DNA of 32,624 nucleotides from contig JALOAQ010000016.1 of NCBI GenBank assembly GCA_023228725.1, forward strand, positions 1-32,624. The letters run 5' to 3'. The translations under genes were made by a program, and so were the position numbers. The notes under the pieces are model-generated. The model worked only from the letters and a program-made list of their open reading frames with translations. It had not been told where the DNA came from and did no database searches. Source of the stretch: Bacteroidales bacterium. GTDB taxonomy: Bacteria; Bacteroidota; Bacteroidia; Bacteroidales; ML635J-15. Each line of letters begins with the position of its first letter. Positions within the stretch are counted from its first letter, which is position 1. This document shows, piece by piece, positions 6,095 to 13,843 of the stretch.

Positions 6095-7719
6095 TTAATA
6101 ATTTTATAAGACAAGTTTTCATCTTTCTCAAGTTGTAAAAATTTTAAATAATTTTCTTCGCTAAATTTTTCGTATTTTAAAAAATATTCGTTGTGAATTG
6201 GCAAAGATTCTAAATCTCTCCTTAAAATTTTATGAGTAGAAAAAATTTTCTTAAAAAGCCAATTTATAATTTCACTATTTAGCAATTCACATAGTTGTTG
6301 TGCAGATATATCAAGGTTTTTAGGAATTAAAAGATTTGAGCTATTTAAAATTAAAACTTGGTTTTTATCATAATAAAAACATAAATCAGAAGATATAAAT
6401 TTATAAATTATCTTTTCTTTTACTAAAAAATAATCAATTGGTGCAACTTGTTGAAATTTACTAAAATCGTTTAAAATAAATGTGCTGGCTTTTTTTAATC
6501 CTGATTTTGTAATGTCAGATCCTTTGTAAATTGGTAAATAGCCCGCTTTTTTTTGATTTATGCAAAATTTTTTATTATTCCCAGTTACTATGCCCAAAGC
6601 CCAATCCGCATTTGATTTTAAACTTATATGATTTATTGAATACAAATGATCTATGATTTTATTTTCCTCTTTATTTACGCAAAAATTAAAAATAAATTTA
6701 GGATTATTTACAAAAGATTTCAAATTTCTTTTATGAGATTTATTATTGCAATCACAAATAATTTCATCTTTTTTACTTGAAGTTTTATTTTCAATAACAA
6801 TTGCTTTTGCACTAGTCATCAAGCCATTAAAAGCTTTTCCATAATCAATAAATCTTAATATATTTTTCTCAACTACTTTTCTTCTTATATCTTCAAATTG
6901 TCCGATATTAAAAAATGCATCTTGAATTAAAAAAGCAAGTTTTCCACCATTATTCAATATTTCTAAACTAGCTGCCAAAAACAAAGAAGTTGTATCTATA
7001 CTGTTGCCACATTTGTATAATTGAGAATATTTTTGTTTTTCTTGCTTTTCAATTTTTTTACCCCAAGGTGGATTTGTAAAAATTAAATCGAAATTAACAC
7101 CCTGATTTTTAAGTTGTTGAGCTTTTTCTAAAAAATTACAACACAAAATATTTGGAGAATCATACCCAAACTCTTGTTTTATCCTTTCTTTGGTAATTGT
7201 TACAGCATTTTTGTCAATATCATAACCATAAACATTTTCGGGTTTTACTCCATGCTTTATAGCTTGAATTATAAAATTTCCTGAGCCACAACAAGGGTCT
7301 AAAAAGCTGAAATCTGGCAAAATTTCGATATTTTTAAACATATCTATAATTATTCGCTCAGGAGTGTAATAAATTCCTTCTTTATTTCTATAAGAATTTG
7401 ACAATAATTTTTCATATTCACTACCAATATTAGTAAATTTATTGTCTTTAATTATTGCTTTTAACTTTTCAGAAATTTTATCTTGATTATGGTAATCTTT
7501 TAAAAGTTTATTTGAGCGTGAATTTAACTTTTCTTTTCCTGCAACTTCTTTCATAAACTTATCAAAAGATTTTTTAGAAATTATACCGCCACCAATTTTA
7601 ATTAAATATCCTGTTTTAACCCAATTGTGAATTGTTGCAATGCTTACATTAGCCAATTTTGCCACTTGGCTTATTTTTATTCCATCATTTTTTGAATATT
7701 CTGAATTTGCAAACTTCAC
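6085..7719 (-). CDS. Orphan N6-adenine DNA methyltransferase, TaqI-like, with N-terminal HTH
   Basis: The protein has 544 residues. Residues 13-40 form a MerR/excisionase-like helix-turn-helix (ISQVAKLANVSIATIHNWVK). The catalytic region carries motif X (GIYYTP, 115-120), the SAM-binding motif I (DPCCGSGNF, 141-149) and the catalytic NPPW (216-219) of adenine-N6 methyltransferases. The C-terminal half (about 360-520, GYLPIYKGSDITKSG) resembles the TaqI-like target-recognition domain. No restriction endonuclease gene lies on either side: ccsA converges downstream and the nfnAB operon ends upstream. It is therefore probably a solitary methylase with an epigenetic role, or a combined enzyme whose nuclease part is absent. 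The HTH fusion is unusual for a plain M.TaqI homologue. The target sequence cannot be read from the gene. Confidence 0.83.
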   Translation of the reverse strand: MKFANSEYSKNDGIKISQVAKLANVSIATIHNWVKTGYLIKIGGGIISKKSFDKFMKEVAGKEKLNSRSNKLLKDYHNQDKISEKLKAIIKDNKFTNIGSEYEKLLSNSYRNKEGIYYTPERIIIDMFKNIEILPDFSFLDPCCGSGNFIIQAIKHGVKPENVYGYDIDKNAVTITKERIKQEFGYDSPNILCCNFLEKAQQLKNQGVNFDLIFTNPPWGKKIEKQEKQKYSQLYKCGNSIDTTSLFLAASLEILNNGGKLAFLIQDAFFNIGQFEDIRRKVVEKNILRFIDYGKAFNGLMTSAKAIVIENKTSSKKDEIICDCNNKSHKRNLKSFVNNPKFIFNFCVNKEENKIIDHLYSINHISLKSNADWALGIVTGNNKKFCINQKKAGYLPIYKGSDITKSGLKKASTFILNDFSKFQQVAPIDYFLVKEKIIYKFISSDLCFYYDKNQVLILNSSNLLIPKNLDISAQQLCELLNSEIINWLFKKIFSTHKILRRDLESLPIHNEYFLKYEKFSEENYLKFLQLEKDENLSYKIINYP

Positions 7720-7757
7720 AAGTTTTAAATATTTGCTTTTTTAATAATTACTTGATA

Positions 7758-7765
7758 CAAAAGTA
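7758..7765 (-). promoter_or_regulatory. Possible -7 promoter element for the methyltransferase gene
   Basis: On the minus strand this reads TACTTTTG, fitting TAnnTTTG, and would give a leader of about 30 nt before the ATG at 7719. No TTTG-like -33 element is present at the expected distance, only an A/T run. Confidence 0.35.
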
Positions 7766-7781
7766 TTTATTTTATTAAAAA

Positions 7782-7829
7782 ATAAAAAATCCGACCTATA
7801 TTTTTTAAAATAATTTTATATAAGTCGGA
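7782..7829 (-). terminator. Rho-independent terminator after nfnAB
   Basis: TCCGAC (7790-7795) pairs with GTCGGA (7824-7829). The stem continues with five A/T pairs after one mismatch, around a 16-nt loop. On the minus strand the stem is followed by a T-rich run (complement of 7789-7782). It lies 20 bp downstream of the nfnB stop and upstream of the methyltransferase promoter region. Confidence 0.7.
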
Positions 7830-7848
7830 AAATTTATTTATAATATTT

Positions 7849-9246
7849 TTAATTTTTATATTTATTTTTTATAAACACATCAATTTGCTGTGCTGCTTTT
7901 CGTCCTGCTCCCATTGCTAAAATAACTGTTGCAGCACCTGTTACATTATCTCCGCCAGCAAAAACTCCTTGTCGAGAAGTTTGACTTGTATTTTCATCAA
8001 TAATAATTCCTCCCCAATTTTCTGTATCAAGATTTGGCGTTGTGCTTGCAATTAGTGGATTAGGTGAAGTTCCTAATGACATAATTACTACATCGCATTC
8101 TATATCAAATTCAGAGCCTTGTACTTCAACTGGTCTTCTGCGTCCACTGGCATCAGGTTCGCCAAGTTCCATTTTAATACATCTCATTCCTGTAACCCAA
8201 CCTTTTTCGTTTCCTAAAATTTCAACAGGATTATTTAAAAGTTTAAAAATAATTCCTTCTTCTTTTGCATGATGAACTTCTTCTACTCTTGCCGGCAATT
8301 CTTTTTCGCTTCTTCTATAAACTAAATGTACCTCTGCTCCTAATCTACGTGCAACGCGGGCAGCGTCCATAGCCACATTACCACCACCAACTACCGCGAC
8401 TCTTTTACCCACATAAATTGGCGTATCATATTCAGGGTCAAAAGCTTTCATTAAATTAGAACGAGTTAAAAATTCATTAGCTGAAACAACTCCATTCAAA
8501 TTTTCGCCGGGAATATTCATAAATTTTGGTAAACCTGCACCTGAACCCAAAAACACGGCATGATAGCCTTCTTTATCAAGTAAATCGTCAATGGTAACAG
8601 TGCGTCCAACAATTACATTGGTTTCTATTTCTACGCCAAGTTTTAGAACATTATCAATTTCATATCTAACAACTTCTTCTTTTGGCAAACGGAACTCAGG
8701 AATACCATACTCTAAAACTCCACCTGGCAAATGAAGTGCTTCAAATATTTTTACTTGATAGCCAAATTTTGCAAGGTCTGTTGCACAAGCCAAACCGGCC
8801 GGACCGCTACCAATAACCGCTACTTTAAATCCATTTGTTGGAATTTTTGTAGGATTATAATAATTTTCTGTTCGACCCCAATCAGCAACAAAACGCTCTA
8901 ATTTTCCAATATTTACCGGTTCGCCCTTAATACCTAAAATACAGGCACCCTCGCACTGGGATTCTTGTGGACAAACTCTACCACAAATTGCAGGTAAACT
9001 CGAATCTTCTGCAATAATATCTACAGCTTCTCCAAAATTATTATTTTTAACTGCAAGAATAAATTGCGGAATTTTAATTTGAACTGGACAAGCCAAAACA
9101 CAACGAGGATTTTTACACTGAATACAACGCTGAGCTTCTAAAAGAGCTTCTTCTGTATTATAGCCAAAACTAACTTCTTCAAAATTTGTAATACGCTTTT
9201 CTGCTGTTTGTTCTCTTACAGGAACTCTTGGAATTTTTTTTGCCAT
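7849..9246 (-). CDS. nfnB: NfnB: FAD-containing large subunit of the NADH/ferredoxin-NADP+ transhydrogenase
   Basis: The protein has 465 residues and belongs to the GltD/GltA-like flavoprotein family. The N-terminal part carries two cysteine clusters, C41xxC44xxxxC49xxxC53 and CGRVCPQESQCEGAC (about 88-102), for two [4Fe-4S] centres. These are followed by an FAD-binding GSGPAG (about 145-150) and a second nucleotide fold with VVGGGNVAMDAARVA for NADPH. It starts on the base after the nfnA stop, and the pairing with an NfnA-type subunit separates it from the small subunit of glutamate synthase. NfnAB bifurcates electrons, coupling NADPH oxidation reversibly to reduction of NAD+ and ferredoxin in the cytoplasm of anaerobes. 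A terminator follows the gene. The alternative name is GltA/SudA-like sulfide dehydrogenase subunit. Confidence 0.9.
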   Translation of the reverse strand: MAKKIPRVPVREQTAEKRITNFEEVSFGYNTEEALLEAQRCIQCKNPRCVLACPVQIKIPQFILAVKNNNFGEAVDIIAEDSSLPAICGRVCPQESQCEGACILGIKGEPVNIGKLERFVADWGRTENYYNPTKIPTNGFKVAVIGSGPAGLACATDLAKFGYQVKIFEALHLPGGVLEYGIPEFRLPKEEVVRYEIDNVLKLGVEIETNVIVGRTVTIDDLLDKEGYHAVFLGSGAGLPKFMNIPGENLNGVVSANEFLTRSNLMKAFDPEYDTPIYVGKRVAVVGGGNVAMDAARVARRLGAEVHLVYRRSEKELPARVEEVHHAKEEGIIFKLLNNPVEILGNEKGWVTGMRCIKMELGEPDASGRRRPVEVQGSEFDIECDVVIMSLGTSPNPLIASTTPNLDTENWGGIIIDENTSQTSRQGVFAGGDNVTGAATVILAMGAGRKAAQQIDVFIKNKYKN

Positions 9247-10125
9247 TTATTTATCCCTTCCTATTTTACATTTATGATCTTTACTTTCCATTTCTGCTAT
9301 TTTTTGCCCTTCAATTGTTCTGTACATATTTTGACGACGAATAGCTTCATCAAAATCAACTAAATGGGCATCAAATTCAGGACCGTCAACGCAAGTAAAC
9401 TTTGTTTTGCCTCCAATACTTACCCTGCAAGCTCCACACATTCCTGTTCCGTCAACCATTAAAGTGTTTAAACTTGCAACTGTTGGAATACCATATTTTT
9501 TAGTTAGCATACTCACAAACTTCATCATTATCATTGGTCCTATGGTAACAACTAAATCATATTTTTTATTTTCATTTTCAACCAAATCTTTAAGTTTATC
9601 AGTTACTAAGCCTTTAAAACCATAAGACCCATCATCGGTTGTAATATAAAATTCATTAGAAACTTTACGCATTTCTTCTTCAAGAATAACATAATTTTTA
9701 GATTTTGCACCAATAATTACATCTGGTTTAAAACCTCTTTCGCTCAAATATTTTACTTGCGGATAAACCGGTGCAGCACCTACTCCCCCTCCAATAAAAA
9801 GTATTTTTTTCTTAGAAAGTTCTTCATCAGATTCTTTAATTAGCTCTGTTGCTTGACCTAAAGGACCTGCAAAATCTAAAATATAATCGCCTTCTGCATG
9901 CTCACAAATTAAATAAGTAGAAGCACCTATACATTGAGTTACAATAGTTACAGTTCCTTCCTCGCGATTATAATCACAAATTGTAAGTGGAATTCTTTCG
10001 CCTTTTTCTCTTACTCTTAATATAACAAACTGCCCAGGTTGAGCCGATTGTGCAACTCTTGGTGCATCAATATCCATCAAAAATATTTGCTCGGCTAACA
10101 ATCTTTTCTTTACAACTTTAAACAT
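9247..10125 (-). CDS. nfnA: NfnA: FAD/[2Fe-2S] small subunit of the transhydrogenase
   Basis: The protein has 292 residues with a ferredoxin-reductase fold as in dihydroorotate dehydrogenase electron-transfer subunits: RIPLTICDY for flavin binding (about 44-52), GGGVGAAPVYPQVKYL for NAD(H), and a C-terminal [2Fe-2S] ligand set in DGTGMCGACRVSIGG plus the following TCVDGPEF. The PEFDAHLVDFDEA tail is typical of NfnA/SudB. It is the NAD-binding partner of NfnB, encoded immediately downstream without a gap. The promoter upstream (10157-10186) fits the Bacteroidota consensus well. A role in balancing NADPH, NADH and ferredoxin pools is expected. Confidence 0.9.
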   Translation of the reverse strand: MFKVVKKRLLAEQIFLMDIDAPRVAQSAQPGQFVILRVREKGERIPLTICDYNREEGTVTIVTQCIGASTYLICEHAEGDYILDFAGPLGQATELIKESDEELSKKKILFIGGGVGAAPVYPQVKYLSERGFKPDVIIGAKSKNYVILEEEMRKVSNEFYITTDDGSYGFKGLVTDKLKDLVENENKKYDLVVTIGPMIMMKFVSMLTKKYGIPTVASLNTLMVDGTGMCGACRVSIGGKTKFTCVDGPEFDAHLVDFDEAIRRQNMYRTIEGQKIAEMESKDHKCKIGRDK

Positions 10126-10156
10126 TTATTTTTTAATTTAAAATTCAATATATCTG

Positions 10157-10186
10157 CAAATATAAACAGTTTTTTGTATTAACAAA
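10157..10186 (-). promoter_or_regulatory. Promoter of nfnAB
   Basis: The minus strand reads TTTG (complement of 10183-10186), 18 bases, then TATATTTG (complement of 10157-10164). This is close to the Bacteroidota -33/-7 consensus. The predicted transcript would begin about 25 nt upstream of the nfnA ATG. Confidence 0.72.
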
Positions 10187-10239
10187 AAATGTAAATACAA
10201 AAATTTTAATTATAAAGAAAAATAAATTTTATTTGATTG

Positions 10240-10271
10240 TTTCCTAATTTAATGCTCTGAATATTAGGAAA
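10240..10271 (-). terminator. Weak hairpin after the MauE-thioredoxin gene
   Basis: TTTCCTAAT (10240-10248) pairs with ATTAGGAAA (10263-10271) around a 14-nt loop, about 10 bp past the stop codon on the minus strand. No clean T-run follows directly, so it could be only an mRNA 3' stabilising hairpin. Confidence 0.4.
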
Positions 10272-10279
10272 TTAGCCAA

Positions 10280-11170
10280 TTATTCTTTAAAAAATTTTAC
10301 TATCTTTTTTTCTACAATACCTCTATAAACAAAGGAATCAACAACTTTATTTTCATATAAAATTACAACTGGTACACCACCATTACCAATTTGCAAAACA
10401 TCTTCAACAGGCAATTGAATATAATTTATATCATTTGATTTGGTTTCAGCCAAAAAACTTAAAATATCATCTGATTCAATAAATACATAAAGTACATTAT
10501 TTTTACTGATATTATGATTATTTATTAAAGCTGAGATTTTTTTGGCAGTTAAGCTACATAAACTACATTTAGTGCTTAAAAAACAAATTAAAGTTTTGTC
10601 AGTTTCTCTTTGTTTTAAAACAGAATTTTCTTTAAATTCTTCAAAATATTCAGGATTATAAATATCAGTAAATTTCGAAAATTTATTGTAATATAAAAAG
10701 TCTGGTGGTGAAAGTATGTTTATCATAACAAGACTTAAAACCAAAAGGCTTATACTCAATATTTTTTTATATTTTAGCTTAAAATAATTGGAATTTCTTA
10801 CCCAAACTAAAGCTGCAATTAAAAAGGCATTTTTAATAATTGACTGAGCCGGACTCAAAAAAATATTAGAACCAAAACATTGACAATTTTCAACATCTCC
10901 TGCAATTACCCTGATAGCTAAAAAAACTGTAAAAGCTGATGTTATTATTATAGTTAAATTAGTAATAAATTTATAAAAATTTAAACATAATAATATGCCT
11001 AAAAATAATTCAAAACCAATAATCAGCCTTGCTAATAAAATTGAAAAATCTAAAGGAAATAAATTAATTGCGAAAATATAAATTTCAAAGTCGTCAATGC
11101 TATAAAGTTTTAAAATTGCCGAGCTTATAAAAATTAAACCTAATAAAAGTTTAGTAATATATTTTAGCAT
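10280..11170 (-). CDS. MauE/DoxX-like membrane protein fused to a thioredoxin-like domain
   Basis: The protein has 296 residues. Residues 1-150 contain about five transmembrane helices (roughly 5-22, 42-62, 70-90, 108-124 and 137-153), with a CQC pair (Cys96, Cys98 in DVENCQCFGS) as in MauE/DoxX proteins. Residues about 165-296 form a periplasmic thioredoxin-like domain with CSLC (Cys202, Cys205) and a VPVVILY segment like the cis-proline strand. The combination suggests a membrane thiol-disulfide relay that passes electrons between the quinone pool or membrane and an extracytoplasmic redox domain. The gene follows a small Cys-rich lipoprotein gene, a plausible substrate or partner. A strong terminator directly upstream of the start codon (11183-11210) means this gene depends on read-through or on its own undetected promoter. 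The exact reaction is unknown. Confidence 0.68.
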   Translation of the reverse strand: MLKYITKLLLGLIFISSAILKLYSIDDFEIYIFAINLFPLDFSILLARLIIGFELFLGILLCLNFYKFITNLTIIITSAFTVFLAIRVIAGDVENCQCFGSNIFLSPAQSIIKNAFLIAALVWVRNSNYFKLKYKKILSISLLVLSLVMINILSPPDFLYYNKFSKFTDIYNPEYFEEFKENSVLKQRETDKTLICFLSTKCSLCSLTAKKISALINNHNISKNNVLYVFIESDDILSFLAETKSNDINYIQLPVEDVLQIGNGGVPVVILYENKVVDSFVYRGIVEKKIVKFFKE

Positions 11171-11210
11171 AAAAGAAAAAAAAGCTTGACTTATAATATA
11201 AAGTCAAGCT
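11168..11210 (-). terminator. Strong terminator/attenuator between mini-lipoprotein and MauE-thioredoxin gene
   Basis: A perfect 10-bp stem pairs AGCTTGACTT (11183-11192) with AAGTCAAGCT (11201-11210) around an 8-nt loop. On the minus strand it is followed by TTTTTTTTCTTTT running straight into the ATG at 11170-11168. It lies 8 bp after the lipoprotein stop codon. Confidence 0.85.
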
Positions 11211-11217
11211 AAAATTT

Positions 11218-11427
11218 TTATTTACATTTAACTTCTTGAGAAACTCCTAAAACTGCAACTTTTGAATTAAAGTCTTTACATTTTTGATTGCCCTCTAGCT
11301 CAATAGTGTACTCTAAAACTACCTCGTCATTAACATACTGTTTACATTTACACTCTTTTGAGCAGCTTGTAAAGCTTAATAAAGCAACTGCCACTAAACT
11401 TAAACCTAAATAAATTCTTTTTTTCAT
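11218..11427 (-). CDS. Small Cys-rich lipoprotein
   Basis: A 69-residue protein with a clear lipoprotein signal peptide: KKR at the N-terminus, a hydrophobic core at 6-18, and a lipobox ending at Cys22 in SFTSC. The mature part has only 48 residues, including Cys26, Cys28, Cys50 and Cys68, and is otherwise polar and acidic. I do not recognise a named family. Four cysteines besides the lipidated one suggest disulfides, or a metal or redox role. The downstream MauE-thioredoxin gene fits a role in its oxidation or reduction. The gene has a near-consensus promoter (11530-11560), a ~95-nt leader and its own terminator, so it is probably expressed at a higher level than its neighbour. Confidence 0.75.
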   Translation of the reverse strand: MKKRIYLGLSLVAVALLSFTSCSKECKCKQYVNDEVVLEYTIELEGNQKCKDFNSKVAVLGVSQEVKCK

Positions 11428-11524
11428 AATTTAATAATTTTAAAACTGCCTACTCTTATGTTTTTTGGCTATCACATCCTACTCTTTTATGGATTTTCGG
11501 ATTTCTCCTGATGTAAAATAATAC
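11428..11524 (-). other. ~95-nt 5' leader of the mini-lipoprotein gene with possible structure
   Basis: Between the predicted start of transcription and the ATG, the minus strand contains ACATC and GATGT arms enclosing a small GGAGAAATCC hairpin, and the nonamer AAGAGTAGG twice. No known riboswitch class was recognised. The region could be a plain untranslated leader. Confidence 0.35.
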
Positions 11525-11529
11525 TATTG

Positions 11530-11560
11530 CAAATATAATCTAAGTTTATATTTATACAAA
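11530..11560 (-). promoter_or_regulatory. Promoter of the mini-lipoprotein gene
   Basis: The minus strand reads TTTG (complement of 11557-11560), 19 bases, then TATATTTG (complement of 11530-11537), an exact match to the Bacteroidota consensus pattern. Confidence 0.75.
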
Positions 11561-11584
11561 TTAATTATTGGCTAAAATAATTAA
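11561..11584 (-). terminator. A/T-only hairpin after recG
   Basis: TTAATTATT (11561-11569) pairs perfectly with AATAATTAA (11576-11584) around a 6-nt loop, 11 bp past the recG stop. The stem has no G-C pair and no clean T-run follows, so termination would be weak. It abuts the -33 element of the next promoter. Confidence 0.3.
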
Positions 11585-11594
11585 AAAACAAACT

Positions 11595-13724
11595 TTAGCT
11601 TATTTCTCCCAAATCTTTAATCCCTTTATTCATTTTATCAATATTTAACTTAAAAACTGTGTTTTCATTTTTAGAAAGTTTTGGGTCATCTTCTAATATT
11701 TCTTCTGCAATATCTTTAACATACTGTACTAATTGTCCATCTTGACTAAGGTTTGCCATTTTTAAATCTAATGTAAATCCGCTTTGTTGTTTGCCTTCTA
11801 AACTTCCTGGTCCGCGTAATCTTAAATCTGTTTCAGCAATATCAAATCCATCACTTGAATTAAGCATTGTAGAAATTCTGCTATATGCGTTTTCACTTAA
11901 CTCGTCAGCAGTCATAAGCAAACAATAAGATTGAGACGAGCCTCTCCCTACCCTTCCTCTTAGCTGGTGTAGTTGCGACAAACCAAATCTTTCAGCAGAT
12001 TGAATTATCATTACCGTTGCATTTGGAACATCAACTCCAACTTCAATTACTGTTGTCGCAATCATAATTTGCGTAACTTTATCCACAAACATTTTCATAG
12101 AAAATTCTTTATCAGCAGGTTTCATTCTTCCATGAACAACAGAAATTTGATATTTAGGTGGCGGAAATGCTCTACTATAGCCTTCTAAACCATCTTCTAA
12201 ATCTTTATAATCCATATTTTCTGATTCAGAAATTAATGGAAAAACTACATAAATTTGCCTACCTTCTTCAATTTGTTTTTTAATAAAACCAAAAACTCTT
12301 AAAACATCTCTATCTTTAAAATGGCGAGTTATAATTTTTGATCTTCCTGGTGGCAATTCATCTATAACAGATATATCTAAATCGCCATACAAAGTCATTG
12401 CAAGAGTTCGTGGAATTGGTGTTGCAGTCATTACTATAACATGTGGTGGGTTTATGTTTTTTGCCCAAAGTTTAGCTCTTTGCTCAACCCCAAACCTATG
12501 TTGCTCATCAATAATAACCATTCCTAAGTTATGAAACTTAACAACATCCTCAATTAAAGCATGAGTGCCAATAATAATATTTAAAGCTCCACTTTCTAAA
12601 TCTTCATGAATTTTTACTCTATCTTTCTTTTTTACTGAACCTGTAAGTAAGGCAACATTTATATCTAAATCTTTTAAAAATTTACTAATAGATTTTAAAT
12701 GTTGTTGTGCTAAAATTTCTGTTGGAGCCATTATACAAGCTTGATAGCCATTGTCAACCGCCATAAGCATTGTTAGAAGAGCCACTAATGTTTTTCCACT
12801 TCCTACATCTCCCTGCAACAATCTGTTCATCTGCTTACCACTTGCCAAGTCTTTTCTTATTTCCCTTAGCACTCTGGTTTGAGCATTTGTTAATTTAAAA
12901 TTTATATTTTTATGAAAACAGTCTTTTAAAATATTGTCTTTATTTTTGTCAAAAACAAATCCCGGCGTATTTTGCTTTCTGTTTAATTTTAAATTAAGTA
13001 AATTTAATTGGATATAAAAAAGCTCTTCAAACTTAATTCTATATTGTGCCTTTGCTAAACTTTTTGTATCACTTGGAAAATGAAGCTCAAACAAGCTTTC
13101 TTCCAAAGCCATTAAATTATATTTTTGACGAAACCATGGTGGTAAAGTTTCATGAATTTTTCCTTTTACTTGTTTTAATAAAGTGTCGCAAAGTTTATGT
13201 ATTAGTTTGGAATTAATATAATTTGTTTTGAGCTTTTCGCTTGTGCTATATTGTGGATATAAATTACTGACTAATTGTGTTTGCCATTTTGTAATTTCCT
13301 CTATATCAGGATGAACAATATTTATTCTATTTCCAAAAATTGTAGGTTTTCCAAAAATCACATATTCTTTATCTCTACTAATTGAGTTTAATATCCAATT
13401 AATTCCTTGAAACCATATAATTTCTACAACTCCCGTAGAATCTGCAAAATAACCAATTAGCTTTTTTTTATTTTTAGAAAAATTACTAGTTTCTATATGA
13501 GTAAATTTTCCTTTAATTTGAATATAAGGTAAATCTTTATTTAGTTCATTTATTTTATAAAATTTGCTTCTATCAATGTAACGATAAGGAAAATGGAATA
13601 ATAAATCGCCCCAGCTGCTTATGCCTAATTCAGTTTTGAATAATTCTGCACGCTTAGGTCCTACTCCAGGTAAATATTTTAGTTCATTATCTAAAATCAA
13701 AATTATAATAAATTGTCTGTTCAC
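11595..13724 (-). CDS. recG: ATP-dependent DNA helicase RecG
   Basis: The protein has 709 residues, close to the usual ~690-700. The N-terminal wedge domain begins with LKYLPGVGPKRAELF, a hallmark of RecG. The helicase core has Walker A GDVGSGKT, motif II DEQH in IIDEQHRFGVEQRAK, TATPIPRTLAMTLYG, and motif VI QLHQLRGRVGRG. It unwinds and remodels stalled replication forks and Holliday junctions. The frame begins with GTG at 13724; the first ~11 residues (hydrophobic, before DNELKYLPG) are unlike other RecG proteins, so a start slightly further in (TTG at residue 9) is possible. The gene is transcribed away from the divergent methyltransferase gene at 13844, with 119 bp between them. Confidence 0.95.
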   Translation of the reverse strand: MNRQFIIILILDNELKYLPGVGPKRAELFKTELGISSWGDLLFHFPYRYIDRSKFYKINELNKDLPYIQIKGKFTHIETSNFSKNKKKLIGYFADSTGVVEIIWFQGINWILNSISRDKEYVIFGKPTIFGNRINIVHPDIEEITKWQTQLVSNLYPQYSTSEKLKTNYINSKLIHKLCDTLLKQVKGKIHETLPPWFRQKYNLMALEESLFELHFPSDTKSLAKAQYRIKFEELFYIQLNLLNLKLNRKQNTPGFVFDKNKDNILKDCFHKNINFKLTNAQTRVLREIRKDLASGKQMNRLLQGDVGSGKTLVALLTMLMAVDNGYQACIMAPTEILAQQHLKSISKFLKDLDINVALLTGSVKKKDRVKIHEDLESGALNIIIGTHALIEDVVKFHNLGMVIIDEQHRFGVEQRAKLWAKNINPPHVIVMTATPIPRTLAMTLYGDLDISVIDELPPGRSKIITRHFKDRDVLRVFGFIKKQIEEGRQIYVVFPLISESENMDYKDLEDGLEGYSRAFPPPKYQISVVHGRMKPADKEFSMKMFVDKVTQIMIATTVIEVGVDVPNATVMIIQSAERFGLSQLHQLRGRVGRGSSQSYCLLMTADELSENAYSRISTMLNSSDGFDIAETDLRLRGPGSLEGKQQSGFTLDLKMANLSQDGQLVQYVKDIAEEILEDDPKLSKNENTVFKLNIDKMNKGIKDLGEIS

Positions 13725-13843
13725 AAAAATAAAAAAAATATTGAAATTTTAATTATAAATATAAGCAATTAAAATTTTAGTTTTTTATATCTTGCAAAAA
13801 AAAATAAAATTAGATATTTTCTTATAAATTATTTCTTAATCAA

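Noticed and set aside
11428..11524. Known riboswitch in the mini-lipoprotein leader
   Set aside because: Compared by eye with THF, SAM-II, preQ1, fluoride and cobalamin types as remembered; none of their conserved cores is present.
13725..13843. tRNA or small RNA between recG and the O-methyltransferase gene
   Set aside because: The interval is only A/T-rich sequence without cloverleaf elements, G-C-rich stems or a terminator.
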